Source of the DNA: Hafnia alvei
Lineage (GTDB): Bacteria > Pseudomonadota > Gammaproteobacteria > Enterobacterales > Enterobacteriaceae
Reading direction: 5' to 3'
DNA: 64,000 nt
NCBI RefSeq assembly: GCF_034424155.1
Contig: NZ_CP139992.1
Location: 1,752,012 to 1,816,011, forward strand
Position 1 is the first letter of the stretch, and every line of letters begins with the position of its first letter. The position numbers and the translations under genes are program-made. The notes under the pieces are model-generated. The model was not told the DNA's origin, did not search any database, and saw nothing but the letters and a program-made list of their open reading frames with translations. Of this stretch, positions 38,701 through 48,716 are shown in pieces.

Positions 38701-41700
38701 CTTACGGTGGATGCACAAGACAACGACGGCGGAACCGTCACGTTAAACACTGCGAACGATTTGCACAGCAAGGTAACAGTACGCGGTTATAACCGTGACA
38801 ACTCGGTTTCACGCAAAAGTGATATGACGCTGAAATTCGGGGTGGATAATGCCATCGATGAAAACTCACACGTGGTGCTGGAAGACGGCGGTGTTATCGA
38901 CCTGAATGGCCACAGCGCGGTGCTGAATATGGATTCAGGCACACTGAATTCAAAAATCACCTCTTCCGACACGACGCACGCGTCGACGCTGAACCTGCAA
39001 GAAGATGCGGATTTAGCGTTAAACAGCCTCATTTCCGGGGCGGATATGCATCTGGTGAAATCAGGCGCTGGCTCCCTCACGCTAGGTGGCGCGAACACTT
39101 TTACCGGGGATGTCCTGCTCTCGGAGGGCGAAACCCTCGCCGGGAGCAATCAGGCGTTTGGTGTAGCGGCAAATATCGTGACGGTCGCCAAAAACGCCAT
39201 GCTCGATCTGAATGGTTACAGTGTCTCGAATATGATTAATCTCTCTTCCGACTCTCTGATCAACAGTGGAAAAGGGGCAATAACCCTCGGTGGGATCAGC
39301 CTGAGTGCCGACAGCACGGCCACCTTTAGCGGCAGATCTGACGCGACAACGATAAACCGGTATCAGCTCAACGGGCACCAGTTGACCGTAAATAATGTAA
39401 ATACCAGTTTTGCGACCAATTCCCTTGATGATGGTGACATTATCTTCAATAACAGTACCCTTAGCTGGGGCGGAAGCAATAACAGCCTGTTAAATGGCAG
39501 CGGTTCATTGACGTTGGGGAATAACACGTCACTTGAATTGCGTGATGTAAAGCAAGATGCTGCACCGGATAAAACGATTGTTCTTAACGGTGGCACCATT
39601 AACTCAGGCTCAAATGGTGGCAATGGCGGCGGGAGTGGCGCCACCTTGCGTAGCGATCTCCGGGTCGATTCCGGCGGCGGTACATTGTTTGGCAACAACT
39701 GGTATTGGGACATCAATTTAGGTGTTTACGGTGCAATATCGGGCAGCGGAAAGCTGAATATTTCGGGTAAGGAGGGCGTATCCTTTTTTGGCGATACCTC
39801 TGCCTTTACCGGCGATCTGGTGATGAAAACCAACGGCCTTCTCTATCTTTCGCCGCTTAATGACACGGTGCTTGCAGCAAACATTACGCAAGACGGGAAT
39901 GGCAAAGTGTATAAAACCGGTGACAAAAACCTGACGCTCACCGGTGACAATCATCTCTACACCAACGAATTTGCTGTACAGGGCGGTACGCTGACGCTGG
40001 GGAGCACCACGGCGGCGACAGGCGGGGATATCCGCATGACCGCCGGTACGCTCAAACTCGACAGTGACAATAATATCAGCCTGAGCAACCTGGCGGCGGG
40101 CAGCACCGTCGATCTGCACGGTCACAGCGGTACGCTGAATATCAAAGCCAACGCGGCGGGATCCACGATCACGTCATCTGACGCAGACAACGAGTCGGCG
40201 TTGAATTTGCTCGTTGATACTGCGATGTCGCTCAACAGCACCATCACCGGCCAGAACATCCATCTCAACAAACAGGGAACGGGCACTCTGACGCTGGCGG
40301 CGGCTAATACCTTCAGCGGTGATACGCTGCTGTCTGGGGGGAACACCCTTCTCGGCAATAGTCAGGCGCTGGGTAATACCACGAATGACGTGACGCTGGC
40401 GAACACCGCGACGCTCGATCAGAACGGTTTTGATCTGGCGTATGACGTGATCTTTGATGGCGGGACGCTGACGACCGGCAGCCAAAACGCGGATCAGCGG
40501 ATCGACGGCGGGCTGGATGTTAAATCGCAGGGGACATTGCTGGGTCAAACGTCCGGCATGAACGTCTACGGGGCCGTGTCCGGCAGCGGCACGCTGAATA
40601 TTGCGGGTATCAATGGCGCTTCGTTCTTCGGTGATACCTCCGACTTTGACGGTTTGCTGTCGGTGAAAGACGGCAGTCAACTGGTGTTTGATTCAGCCCA
40701 GGACACGACGTTAGCCGCTAATCTGGCGAGCGAAGGCAACAGTAAAGTTATCAAGCAGGGTGACAGTGCGCTTACCCTGAGCGGTAACAACCATCTCTGG
40801 AGCAGCCTGCTGGAGCTGGATCAGGGCGATCTGATTATCAGTAAGGCACAAGCCACTCCGGCGGGGGAAATTGCTCTCAACGGCGGGCGGCTTGTGTTTG
40901 ACGTCGAGGAGGATATGACGCCGGACACGCTGTTTAGCGGAACGGCGGGGCAGATGGTGAAAAGCGGCAACGGCAAACTGACCCTCAACGAAGACAACAC
41001 CTTCAACCAGCAAACGCTGGTGGATGAGGGGATCCTGGAAATCGGCGATGCGTCGCATGAGTCGGCTTCGCTGGCGGGCGACGTGCAGGTGAATTCGGGC
41101 GGCATGCTTCAGGGCTATGGTTCCCTGGGCGGTGATCTGGTTAACAACGGCACAGTTCGCCCGGCCGGAGCGGGCAGAAGTTTACGAGTATCGGGCAATT
41201 ACACCCAGTCAGCCGATGGGCTGATGCTGGTTGATATTGACCCGCAGGAAGGGGCCTCGTTGCTGGATATCAGTGGTCACGCCATGCTCGCGGGCGGAAT
41301 GAAGACAATTTATGCGCCGGGAACCTACACGCCACAGTCCTATGCTGTCCTGAATGCGCAGGGGGGCATCGAGGGGCAATTCGCCTCGTTAAGCGGTAAT
41401 ATTGAGGGGCTAGACCAGCAACTGAGCTACAGTGAAAACAAAGTGACGCTCAATACTGCTGCTGTGAAGGTAGACCCGGTAGATCCTGTAGACCCGGTAA
41501 ATCCGGTAGACCCAGTAAATCCGGTAGACCCGGTAAATCCGGTAGACCCAGTAAATCCGGTAGACCCAGTAAATCCGGTAGACCCAGTAAATCCGGTAGA
41601 CCCGATAAATCCGGTAGACCCGGTAAATCCGGTAGACCCGGTAAATCCGGTAGACCCAGTAAATCCGGTAGACCCGGTAAATCCGGTAAATCCGGTAGAT

Positions 41701-43002
41701 CCAGTAAATCCGGTAAATCCGGTAGACCCAGTAAATCCGGTAGACCCGGTAAATCCGGTAGACCCGGTAAATCCGGTAGACCCAGTAAATCCGGTAGACC
41801 CAGTAAATCCGGTAAATCCGGTAGACCCGGTAAATCCGGTAGACCCGGTAAATCCAGTAAATCCGGTAGATCCAGTAAATCCGGTAGACCCGGTAAATCC
41901 AGTAAATCCGGTAGATCCAGTAAATCCGGTAGACCCGGTAAATCCGGTAGATCCGGTAAATCCGGTAGACCCAGTAAATCCGGTCGATCCGGTTAACCCG
42001 CCGCCAGCCCCGACGTTCAAGGTGACCCCAAGCAACCTGCGAGCCTATGACATGCAACTGCTGTCCCTCGGGATGCAAAAACCGACGCAGTGGAGTATGG
42101 ACCAGGTTGACTGGTCGAAGACAGCGAATGGCAAATCCGTTTGTGACCTGTCTGAATCCTGCTATCACGACGATGCCATGTGGGTCATGCCGCACATGAG
42201 CAATGGCAGTATCAGCAGTGGAAATGGCAATGCCAAAGTTGACGGCATGTCGATTGGCGGGTACACGGAAATGGGCAACACGCGCATGGGTATTGCTGTT
42301 GATTATTCCGACTTTGACCTGACGGACGATGGCTCGTCATCCAGTGCAAATCGCTATGCGGTAAACCTTTTTGCTTCGCAAAAAATGAACAGCGCCGTGC
42401 TGACCGGCTCCCTGGGCTATACCCACTCGACAACGAATGTCACTCGTCAGGTTGAAAGCGATGGTATTCAATTGGGTGATGGGAAAAGTAACATTACCGG
42501 CAATGCCATATCCGGTGGGTTAAGCGCTAACTGGGCAGTGCAGATGGGTGAAACCACCCTGGTGCCGCAAATCGGCGTGGACACTCTGAACGTCTTCTAC
42601 TCGGGCTTCAATGAACATCTGTCGACAGACAATGAAATGTTTGGCTCCGTTATCAATAAAATGAAAGTGCACGGCGACTCCGACAGGTACGACAGCGTAC
42701 AGCCAAACGTTGGGGTGAAAATTGCCCACGGTTTGACCTTCGGCAACACTGAAGTGACTCCGGCGCTGAGAGTGACTTACCGCCACGAGCTGATGAATAA
42801 CAACAACGGCACAGTGGCGAGTAATGACGGAACGCTGTTCTCGGTGAAGAGTGACACCCTCGGACGTGACATCGTTGAGTATGAGGCGGGTGTGGATGTG
42901 AAATTCACCCCGCGTCTGAGCGCATCCATCAGTTATACGGGTAGCAATCAGCAAGGGTATCAGTCTCAGGAGGGGATGATCCGCGTTAAATATAATTTCT
43001 GA
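35788..43002 (+). CDS. Giant S6-type serine protease autotransporter (type Va)
   Basis: A 2404-residue autotransporter. It has a signal peptide ending PASA (about residue 22) and an S6-like protease domain with [19 protein letters not shown], a candidate catalytic His92 (ATHVSYN), and nucleophile Ser255 in SGDSGSG. Cys198/Cys209 form a probable disulfide loop. The long beta-helical passenger carries repeats of the type KxGxGTLxLxGxN. A linker of 59 (V/I)-(D/N)-P tripeptides (residues 1895-2071) precedes a C-terminal beta-barrel ending VKYNF. The catalytic Asp is not evident. Start 35788 is chosen for its AAGGA site and the signal peptide; an ATG at 35761 is in frame. Gly/Asn-rich passenger composition suggests a surface adhesin or protease. 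Confidence 0.9.
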   Translation: MEFKKTLLATLIFAALMEPASAALIRDDIDVQVYRDFGENRGVFKPGAINIPVYKSDGTLSGTINVMPDFSSSIDGGYATLVDAQATATATHVSYNSTASFGKRYQQLDATLFSGAENASSYTLMNEVTQRAYEVADPGGASNGGDYKITRERTIVTDAAPAELFTDTSQFKTGLVVARTGGGTFSIATAPGKTKNICTPWGWSYAGMCPAAGGMNVLTKAYLYQTVPGGEYSLAFILAQDPKTAIDVGSLSGDSGSGVWGWDTVSGSWKFIGVDSAGSSAGYNKKTLVASAPEWTQDVLNSFNDPAINTLNASDIIYIGAQDKLSGEGTFTLNGDSILYHGIRTDIAVGARTNNDFMSNKNLIFGGAGGILQLTAPNLDMGAGSITFNSNYILSDGGDSSRRMNTAGYIINQGATVLSNLTGSAGDIWRKIGLGTLVIGGSGVNHSDLYVGDGLTILQREGGHAADAIHISSGRATVRLGGANQLDGTQVGFGTRGGILDLYGQSLSWNDIIHMDNGATIAATKANAISTFTFTGSGPKTYLGNFFDGGELDKGLLHLVYAPGTSGSSWTLKGNINTRGGMDILDGSLAIQGAFMLHAGGYIDPTQYETASFDLGDSLVNLTDSQFTVGRDAMARGHFVLDNSSSLVMTSGGELSSSEQGVTEGAYLDGSVNLSGSDSVIKVTPEEAFRVQINAALSGAGYILKEGLGTLYLTGVNTLTGNNMISAGRVIAGSLASIGTQSGGWTIDEAGVLDVGNNAASLTSLLDKISGTSRGVLAMTGAIASPDQMSLLRDDLYMGSSGTLDLGVTGQNLTYGAQDLYLGGGGGEVNINGYLPAGGSSLYLGNGKSDGTVHITSMNENWVGNVDLRSGIRLITDYQNSLGNGRLNVNYGATAGFNVAKNITEQSAGMLNIKSSDSFGYDLSTFQQLAIGTLTGETLTLDKMLKPTQTGYYFSGGGDLLVNSALLSGNSLTVDAQDNDGGTVTLNTANDLHSKVTVRGYNRDNSVSRKSDMTLKFGVDNAIDENSHVVLEDGGVIDLNGHSAVLNMDSGTLNSKITSSDTTHASTLNLQEDADLALNSLISGADMHLVKSGAGSLTLGGANTFTGDVLLSEGETLAGSNQAFGVAANIVTVAKNAMLDLNGYSVSNMINLSSDSLINSGKGAITLGGISLSADSTATFSGRSDATTINRYQLNGHQLTVNNVNTSFATNSLDDGDIIFNNSTLSWGGSNNSLLNGSGSLTLGNNTSLELRDVKQDAAPDKTIVLNGGTINSGSNGGNGGGSGATLRSDLRVDSGGGTLFGNNWYWDINLGVYGAISGSGKLNISGKEGVSFFGDTSAFTGDLVMKTNGLLYLSPLNDTVLAANITQDGNGKVYKTGDKNLTLTGDNHLYTNEFAVQGGTLTLGSTTAATGGDIRMTAGTLKLDSDNNISLSNLAAGSTVDLHGHSGTLNIKANAAGSTITSSDADNESALNLLVDTAMSLNSTITGQNIHLNKQGTGTLTLAAANTFSGDTLLSGGNTLLGNSQALGNTTNDVTLANTATLDQNGFDLAYDVIFDGGTLTTGSQNADQRIDGGLDVKSQGTLLGQTSGMNVYGAVSGSGTLNIAGINGASFFGDTSDFDGLLSVKDGSQLVFDSAQDTTLAANLASEGNSKVIKQGDSALTLSGNNHLWSSLLELDQGDLIISKAQATPAGEIALNGGRLVFDVEEDMTPDTLFSGTAGQMVKSGNGKLTLNEDNTFNQQTLVDEGILEIGDASHESASLAGDVQVNSGGMLQGYGSLGGDLVNNGTVRPAGAGRSLRVSGNYTQSADGLMLVDIDPQEGASLLDISGHAMLAGGMKTIYAPGTYTPQSYAVLNAQGGIEGQFASLSGNIEGLDQQLSYSENKVTLNTAAVKVDPVDPVDPVNPVDPVNPVDPVNPVDPVNPVDPVNPVDPVNPVDPINPVDPVNPVDPVNPVDPVNPVDPVNPVNPVDPVNPVNPVDPVNPVDPVNPVDPVNPVDPVNPVDPVNPVNPVDPVNPVDPVNPVNPVDPVNPVDPVNPVNPVDPVNPVDPVNPVDPVNPVDPVNPVDPVNPPPAPTFKVTPSNLRAYDMQLLSLGMQKPTQWSMDQVDWSKTANGKSVCDLSESCYHDDAMWVMPHMSNGSISSGNGNAKVDGMSIGGYTEMGNTRMGIAVDYSDFDLTDDGSSSSANRYAVNLFASQKMNSAVLTGSLGYTHSTTNVTRQVESDGIQLGDGKSNITGNAISGGLSANWAVQMGETTLVPQIGVDTLNVFYSGFNEHLSTDNEMFGSVINKMKVHGDSDRYDSVQPNVGVKIAHGLTFGNTEVTPALRVTYRHELMNNNNGTVASNDGTLFSVKSDTLGRDIVEYEAGVDVKFTPRLSASISYTGSNQQGYQSQEGMIRVKYNF
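41470..42000 (+). repeat. 59 tandem 9-bp units encoding (V/I)-(D/N)-P
   Basis: The 531 bases are exactly 59 units of nine bases, variants of GTAGACCCG and GTAAATCCG, mostly alternating as an 18-bp period (VDPVNP). One unit encodes IleAsnPro. Irregular VNPVNP steps recur about every 50-100 bases and record past slippage. All units are in frame, so length changes alter only the linker. Confidence 0.97.
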
Positions 43003-43020
43003 TAGTCTGACATAACGTGC

Positions 43021-43050
43021 AGGGCTGCCATGCGAATGGCGGCCCTTTTT
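43021..43050 (+). terminator. Terminator after the autotransporter gene
   Basis: AGGGCTGCCAT, loop GCGA, ATGGCGGCCCT followed by TTTTT, 18 bases after the stop codon. Confidence 0.9.
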
Positions 43051-43101
43051 GCTTTGGTGTTTTGCCAACCCCAAATGCGCTATCTCACGAGGGAAAGCCC
43101 C

Positions 43102-44097
43102 TTAGCGAAACACATTCGCCTGTGTGGCATGGGCGATGTACTCAATGGCTTCCTGCGCACGCACGCTGTTTCCTTCTTTATCCAGCGGCGGTGAATAGAC
43201 CGCAACCGCATATTTCCCCGGCACAACGGCAAAAATTCCGCCGCCTACGCCACTTTTAGCAGGGATCCCCACGTTATACAGCCATTGGCCTGAACCGTCG
43301 TATAGCCCCGCAATTGCCATTTCAGCCAGAATCTTTGGCACGTTCTCTTCAGCGATCAGACGTTTACCGCTATAAGGTGATTGACCATGATTGGCAAGCG
43401 TCGCGCCCATCTTCGCTAAGTCGAGGGTGGAGGCGTCCACCGAGCACTGGCGGGTATAAAGATCCACGGCTTCGCGCGGATTGCTATACAGCCGACCGTA
43501 CGACTGCATCAGCAAGGCGAGCGCCTGATTATGCTGATTGGTTTCTGATTCAGACTGATAAACCTCTTGGTTAACGTGCAGTTGGTTATCAGCAAAGGCA
43601 TTCAGATTACCGATAATCTGTTGCCATTTAGCATCAGGGTTCTTGGCGTTAAGCAAACTCACCGAGCTGATAGCACCCGCATTCACCAGCGGATTCTGAG
43701 GACGCTCTGGGCGCAGCTCAACGGCTAAGCCTGAATTAAAGGGAAGCCCAGTGGCATTCGCACCCAGCTTATTCAGCGTCTGTTTTTGCCCTTGTTGCTC
43801 CATCACCAGCGCCAGAGTAAATACTTTGGTGAGAGATTCGAGTGGAAAAAGTGCGTCTTTATTGCCTGCGGAAAATATCTGCCCATCAACGGTGGCGATA
43901 ACGATAGCGTAATTATCAGGGCTATATTTCGCTAAGGCGGGAATGTAATCCGCCACATCGCCACGTTTATCATTTTTAAATTGCGTGTAGGCATCCTGCA
44001 CTAGGGTTGAATAGTCCGTGTTCGGGGCAGTTTTTGCATAGGTATTTCCCATCAAACACACGATGATAAAAAAAGCGGAGATAACTTTCGTTTTCAT
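43102..44097 (-). CDS. Exported glutaminase
   Basis: A 331-residue serine-dependent glutaminase (beta-lactamase-like fold). It has the Ser-x-x-Lys motif in FPLESLTKVFTLAL, the conserved NPLVNAGAISSVSLL, and the C-terminal PAKSGVGGGIFAVVPGKYAVAVYSPPL region. It hydrolyses glutamine to glutamate and ammonia. A clear signal peptide (MKTKVISAFFIIVCLMGNTYA) predicts periplasmic location, unlike cytoplasmic E. coli YbaS and YneH. It is 94 bases downstream of the acidic amino acid symporter, so the pair would turn periplasmic glutamine into imported glutamate. Confidence 0.92.
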   Translation of the reverse strand: MKTKVISAFFIIVCLMGNTYAKTAPNTDYSTLVQDAYTQFKNDKRGDVADYIPALAKYSPDNYAIVIATVDGQIFSAGNKDALFPLESLTKVFTLALVMEQQGQKQTLNKLGANATGLPFNSGLAVELRPERPQNPLVNAGAISSVSLLNAKNPDAKWQQIIGNLNAFADNQLHVNQEVYQSESETNQHNQALALLMQSYGRLYSNPREAVDLYTRQCSVDASTLDLAKMGATLANHGQSPYSGKRLIAEENVPKILAEMAIAGLYDGSGQWLYNVGIPAKSGVGGGIFAVVPGKYAVAVYSPPLDKEGNSVRAQEAIEYIAHATQANVFR

Positions 44098-44191
44098 AAC
44101 GGTTTCCTAGCGTGAGGCGGTAAGGCAGGAAAAGGGAAACATGCACAGCGGCATGCCTCCCGAGGGATAAAAAATGATGACAAACGAAATA

Positions 44192-45508
44192 TTATTTGGC
44201 TTCTGCTTCAATGATGAATTGCTCTGAAGGTTCGTTATCATCCACCATGCTATCTAGGCACCTCGCTGTTCCTCGGCAGCCTTCACCGTAATGCTCACCT
44301 TCCCAACGGCCAACCAGCGCAGCACCAACGGCGTTACTCATCACGTTAGTGGCTGAGCGACCCATATCAAGGAAAGGATCGACGCCCATCAGCAGAATCA
44401 AGCCTGCTTCAGGAATATTAAACTGGCTTAGCGTGGCGGCAATAACCACCAACGAGGCTCTTGGAACACCCGCCATGCCTTTGGATGTCAGCATTAAAAT
44501 CAGCAGCATGGTAATTTGTTCACCCATCCCAAGATGAATATTGCAGGCTTGGGCAATAAAGATAACGGCAAACGAGCAGTAGGCCATCGAGCCAACTAGG
44601 TTAAATGAATACCCAATAGGCAAGACGAAGCTGGCAATTTTGTTGCTGACGCCAAATTTTTCTAGCGCTTCTAACGTACCTGGGAAGGCCGCTTCTGAAC
44701 TTGATGTCGTGAATGCGAGTAGGGCTGGTTCAGAAATACCTTTAATCAGTCGCAGGGTACAGCGACCAATCAGCAACACTGAACAACCAATCAGAATCAC
44801 CCACAGGCCTGCCAGCGTGAAGTAAAACTCGCCCATGAAGATCCCAGCGCTCACCAACACGCCAAGACCACGCTCAGAGATCATCGCGGAAATGGCGGCG
44901 AATACGGTTAGAGGTGCGAAAAGCATCACGTAGCCAGTAAGTTTCAGCATCAGATGAGCTAACGAATCCAACACGGAGACGATCGGCTTCGCTTTATCGC
45001 CAATGGCGGAAAGGCTGATCCCCATAAAGATAGAGAACACCACGATCTGCAGAATTTCATTGCGCGCCATGGCGTCAACGATACTGGTTGGGATTGCGTG
45101 AGCAATGAACACTTTCGCCGAGAACGGTACTGGCTCAATGCCATCAACGGCACCCGCGCCCGCTGCGACAAAGTTGATACCATCGCCAGGTCTCAACAGA
45201 TTCACCACGACCAGACCCAGTAAAATGGAAATGAATGCAGCGCAGATAAACAAAAACAGGGTCTTAGAAAAAACACGTCCTAAGGTTTTGGCATCGCCCA
45301 TTTTCGCGATCCCGACCACCAGCGTTGAAATGATTAACGGTGCAATAATCATTTTGATTAAACGCAGGAAAATATCAGTGAAAATAGAGATCTCGGAGGC
45401 GTAAGACTTGGCGAATTCTTGGCTACAGAATTCGTTTATTAAAAAACCAGCAATAACACCTATTATCAGACCCAATATGATCATTGTGGTTAGGTTTTTC
45501 GATTTCAT
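44192..45508 (-). CDS. Dicarboxylate/acidic amino acid:cation symporter (DAACS, GltP-like)
   Basis: A 438-residue transporter with the GltPh-type fold: eight helices and two hairpins. The serine-rich tip TTSSSEAAFPGTLE and the substrate motif LDMGRSATN are present; the latter has the Asp, Arg and Asn that bind acidic amino acids in GltPh. The usually conserved N-x-D-G-T cation motif reads NLVGS here. Context (glutaminase, glutamate mutase) indicates glutamate uptake. A dicarboxylate substrate is the alternative. Confidence 0.88.
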   Translation of the reverse strand: MKSKNLTTMIILGLIIGVIAGFLINEFCSQEFAKSYASEISIFTDIFLRLIKMIIAPLIISTLVVGIAKMGDAKTLGRVFSKTLFLFICAAFISILLGLVVVNLLRPGDGINFVAAGAGAVDGIEPVPFSAKVFIAHAIPTSIVDAMARNEILQIVVFSIFMGISLSAIGDKAKPIVSVLDSLAHLMLKLTGYVMLFAPLTVFAAISAMISERGLGVLVSAGIFMGEFYFTLAGLWVILIGCSVLLIGRCTLRLIKGISEPALLAFTTSSSEAAFPGTLEALEKFGVSNKIASFVLPIGYSFNLVGSMAYCSFAVIFIAQACNIHLGMGEQITMLLILMLTSKGMAGVPRASLVVIAATLSQFNIPEAGLILLMGVDPFLDMGRSATNVMSNAVGAALVGRWEGEHYGEGCRGTARCLDSMVDDNEPSEQFIIEAEAK

Positions 45509-45717
45509 AATGATTCCATTTATAAGTAGGGTAGTATCATTTCTCTAACGTTATTTAATAACGGAGCTGATGTTGTGCTTCATTGAATGAAATTTTTACC
45601 CACGGCATATTTGTGTATTAAATATTTCCTCTTTATTGCCAAGTCATGGTGCAAAGTTGTGTCGTAAAGTTATGGTGCTAAAAATGCCGTAAAGAAAAAC
45701 AGTAGTTTCAGGTTAGA

Positions 45718-45758
45718 ACGGTGCAAAGCGCAGCGAACGACGGAGCGCTTCGCACCGT
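45718..45758 (-). other. Strong hairpin between DUF4387 gene and symporter gene
   Basis: ACGGTGC-AA-AGCGC pairs with GCGCT-TC-GCACCGT around a 13-base loop, inside a 274-bp gap in an otherwise tightly packed leftward unit. No T tract follows in the transcript direction, so partial termination or 3'-end stabilisation of the upstream catabolic mRNA is more likely than full termination. Confidence 0.55.
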
Positions 45759-45782
45759 GTGTTTCATTTTGATATTTAAAAG

Positions 45783-46100
45783 CTAAACAGCGAATTCGAG
45801 TTTTAACAGCGGTGCGTGCTGCTGAGCACCATACACATCGGTATCGCCAACGGAGCCAGACACTATGCCGCGAGGCATCACCACCTTAACGGCGTTCGCA
45901 GGGTCGAACCACACAATGCGGTGAACTGATTTTGGATCTATTTTATAAATCTGAGCAATCAGCTCTTTTTTAAATTGCCCTGATTCTTTGATGCGGGAAT
46001 ATATTTTTTTATCCTTAAATAAAATATCCAGCACTAATTCATAAGGACCCGCATTTTTAGACCTGACCACATGAGCCAAGTCTAGGATTGATTTTTTCAT
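45783..46100 (-). CDS. DUF4387 family protein
   Basis: A 105-residue protein recognised as DUF4387, with LAHVVRSKNAGPYELVLDILF and IVWFDPANAVKVVMPRGIVSGSVGDTDVYGAQQHAPLL. Its ATG overlaps the stop of the AtuA-like gene by four bases (ATGA), implying stoichiometric co-synthesis and a likely complex. The function is unknown. Members often accompany AtuA-like proteins in catabolic clusters. Confidence 0.82.
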   Translation of the reverse strand: MKKSILDLAHVVRSKNAGPYELVLDILFKDKKIYSRIKESGQFKKELIAQIYKIDPKSVHRIVWFDPANAVKVVMPRGIVSGSVGDTDVYGAQQHAPLLKLEFAV

Positions 46101-47470
46101 GCGATCGCTCCTTCAGGCGTCACGTTTTCTAAACGGAACTTAAATTTAATCTCAGGGGTATATTCCATTAAATGATAAATGGAAAATTCATACACTACGC
46201 CGCCTTTAATATCCGACGGAGAGAATGGGAATGCTAAATTACCCGCTGTCGCAATCCGGCCGGTATAGCCATAATGCAACAGGGTAGAGCGGGCAAGAGA
46301 ACAAATACTATCGGCCATCGCCTGAGTCGGCGCGACGACGTCGAGTAAAATCCCCAATTCATAAGAGGTGGTATTTGGCTCGGGCTCCATCTTACCCATA
46401 ACGCCATTTTTGCCATAAAGCTGGAAATTCAGCTTCACGGCATCAGGCGCGATACTGAGGTTCTTCTCTACGCTCTGACGCACTTCCACCAAGATATCGT
46501 CAATGTTGGCAATCATGATCGGATCGCGGGTTCCCGCAATACTGAGCGTGCGATAGCCCACTGGGCGAGCGCCTTCCAGTTTCACGGTGTAAGGCGTTTC
46601 TTCGTGCACCGAACCGGTTACGCGGACTTGGCCATTTCCGGCATCCTTAAACTGACAGGCCTTCAGGTTCAATACCCCACCAGGCCCCGGCAAGAAATAA
46701 GGGTCAGATTTCTCATAGAGCGTATGCGCTGCCGCAGACGTCTCAGTAAACTGACGCTTTTTATTGAACGCTTTCAGGGTGAAACCGCTTTCGTCCAGAA
46801 TGCCCATCGCGCAATCCGAGCCTGATCCCGGCGTGGCCGCAATCGCCGCACACTCCAGTATTTTGCCGCAGTGCAGTGCCAAACCTTCGTCGAATCCCTG
46901 CATGATAGGCAGCGCTGCAAAGCAGGCGGGATCGTAGGCTCGGCCACCTAACACCACCTGAGCACCTGCCGCCAGCGCTTCTTGGAACGGCTCGATACCC
47001 ATTTGCGCCACAATATAGGTGGTTGCATCGATGGCTTCGTGGGTCAGTTCAGGAACAAAATCCAGCGCGGTAATTTTTCCCGCATCCAGCGCGGCGTGAA
47101 CGACCGCTTTATCCACGTCGGCAGGGATCACCGCCATGGTAAACTCAAGCGCTTCTTCTTTGGCAATCTCAAGAATGATTTGGCGACACCACTCCAGATG
47201 AGGTTCAGCACCGGAACCCCCAGCGGTGCCAATCACCACCGGAATATTGTGCTGAACACCGGCGGTGATCATATAACGCAAATCACGCTTGACCCCTGCG
47301 CGGTCGGTGAAGGCTTTGCCTGCGCCGAGATAATGTGGACCCGGATCGGAAGAACCCGCGTCAACGGCGATCAAATCGGGAGATTCCTCCATCGCCAACA
47401 TAAAGCTTTCTTCTGGGAACCCGTATCCCAGAATGGCGGTTGGCGACAAGATCTTAAACGTTTTAGACAT
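46097..47470 (-). CDS. Acyclic terpene utilization AtuA-like protein (DUF1446)
   Basis: A 457-residue protein of the AtuA/DUF1446 family: AVDAGSSDPGPHYLGAG near residue 40, IGTAGGSGAEPHLEW, and LGGRAYDPACFAALP. AtuA belongs to citronellol/geraniol catabolism in Pseudomonas, but its reaction is not defined there. Here it lies one base after the mal stop and overlaps the DUF4387 gene, so it probably acts with that partner on a methylaspartate-pathway intermediate (mesaconate or citramalate). That role is inference from position only. Start 47470 gives MSKTFKILSP; an in-frame ATG lies 18 bases upstream. Confidence 0.82.
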   Translation of the reverse strand: MSKTFKILSPTAILGYGFPEESFMLAMEESPDLIAVDAGSSDPGPHYLGAGKAFTDRAGVKRDLRYMITAGVQHNIPVVIGTAGGSGAEPHLEWCRQIILEIAKEEALEFTMAVIPADVDKAVVHAALDAGKITALDFVPELTHEAIDATTYIVAQMGIEPFQEALAAGAQVVLGGRAYDPACFAALPIMQGFDEGLALHCGKILECAAIAATPGSGSDCAMGILDESGFTLKAFNKKRQFTETSAAAHTLYEKSDPYFLPGPGGVLNLKACQFKDAGNGQVRVTGSVHEETPYTVKLEGARPVGYRTLSIAGTRDPIMIANIDDILVEVRQSVEKNLSIAPDAVKLNFQLYGKNGVMGKMEPEPNTTSYELGILLDVVAPTQAMADSICSLARSTLLHYGYTGRIATAGNLAFPFSPSDIKGGVVYEFSIYHLMEYTPEIKFKFRLENVTPEGAIA

Positions 47471-47471
47471 G

Positions 47472-48716
47472 TTAGTTCGCCTTTGCATTCAACTGAGCGA
47501 GAGTACGAGACATCTCGTTAAATACGATATTCATCCCTTCATCAAAGCCCATACCCGGCTTGATCAGCATACGCATTGGGCGTGAAGCGATGGCAACGTG
47601 CACGCAGGTGCGGGCGCTAACGTCGGTTTCGTTACAGGTACCGCCCTGATACGCTTCCATACCTTTTTTATTACAGTAAAGAACGGCGTCAACGATGTTA
47701 TGGATACTGCCCAGATCCGGAGTTTTAATCTGAACCATATGGCAGCTGCCTGCATCGGTAAAATCGATGATGTCTTGATAGGTATTGCACCATTCGTCAG
47801 CGACGATTTTGACCTTCGAACCCAGTTTTTTGAGGTGGTGGGTGATCTCGGTTAACAGACGGATCTGATCGGGTTTATTGCCCGCGTCAACCGGACCTTC
47901 AATGTACAGCTCCAGATCGCCCGCTTGCTCTTGCAGGCTGGCGATATACTCCGCGCAGCGGATCGGATCTTTATCGAAAATCAGACCGATGGTGCCGTAA
48001 ACGTCAATATGCAGATTCGGTTTATAGTTAGGATCGACGCGCAGATCGGCAATGCGTTTTGCCAGCCAACTCACATACTCACGCAGTTTCTCACCGTTGC
48101 GGCCCAGCTTTTCATCGACGTTGTTAATCAAGCCGTGCGGCAGCACGTCAACGCCTTTCACTATCATTTTGTCGACGGCGATATAGCGATCGTCGCCGCT
48201 TTGACCAAACAGAGGAATAGATTCAGCGATAACTGGCAGGTGCCATTCGTCACAGACCACTTCGGCTTTTAAACGGCCGGTAGCTAACGCGGTTGCGTCC
48301 AGCAACGCCTGTGACAGACCATAGCGGATCGCCGTATGCAGCTGTTTGCCTTCAATGGTCACTTCGTCGAAGAAACGGGCGTTAAGCAAAAACTCATCCA
48401 CGCTGCGGCCTTCAAGCAACGGCTTAATGTGTTTTTCCAAGAAAGGAACAAAATTTGCCGCCACAAACAGCGGATCGCGACCGCCTGCGCCAGAGTATTG
48501 AACCGCCGCACAGTCACCCACGGCCACTGCGCCGTTTTCTAAAATTAATTGGATAGAAACGCATTCACCGGCCTGACGGATCGAGGTAAACCCTGGTGTG
48601 ACCGGCTTCCCTTTATAGATAAACCCATCTAACTGAGCGCCATTTTTAATCGCTTGCTGATCGTCAAAATAGAAGGATGAATTGCCAGCGGTGAAGAGTG
48701 CGTGTTTGATTTTCAT
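47472..48716 (-). CDS. mal: Methylaspartate ammonia-lyase
   Basis: A 414-residue enolase-superfamily enzyme that removes ammonia from (2S,3S)-3-methylaspartate to give mesaconate. The catalytic Lys lies in MVQIKTPDLGSIHNIVDA, metal ligands fall in HIDVYGTIG, LELYIEGPVD and KIVADEWCNT, and the C-terminal EAYQGGTCNETDVSA is conserved. Length equals clostridial MAL (413). Its ATG shares a base with the glmE stop (TAATG), so translation is coupled to the mutase. Confidence 0.95.
   Translation of the reverse strand: MKIKHALFTAGNSSFYFDDQQAIKNGAQLDGFIYKGKPVTPGFTSIRQAGECVSIQLILENGAVAVGDCAAVQYSGAGGRDPLFVAANFVPFLEKHIKPLLEGRSVDEFLLNARFFDEVTIEGKQLHTAIRYGLSQALLDATALATGRLKAEVVCDEWHLPVIAESIPLFGQSGDDRYIAVDKMIVKGVDVLPHGLINNVDEKLGRNGEKLREYVSWLAKRIADLRVDPNYKPNLHIDVYGTIGLIFDKDPIRCAEYIASLQEQAGDLELYIEGPVDAGNKPDQIRLLTEITHHLKKLGSKVKIVADEWCNTYQDIIDFTDAGSCHMVQIKTPDLGSIHNIVDAVLYCNKKGMEAYQGGTCNETDVSARTCVHVAIASRPMRMLIKPGMGFDEGMNIVFNEMSRTLAQLNAKAN

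Noticed and set aside
41410-42195. Long antisense open frames (261 and 202 codons) across the autotransporter repeat
   Set aside because: They encode monotonous Tyr-Arg-Ile or Gly-Ser-Thr strings that are just the reverse complement of the 9-bp repeat. No ribosome-binding site or family similarity is seen.
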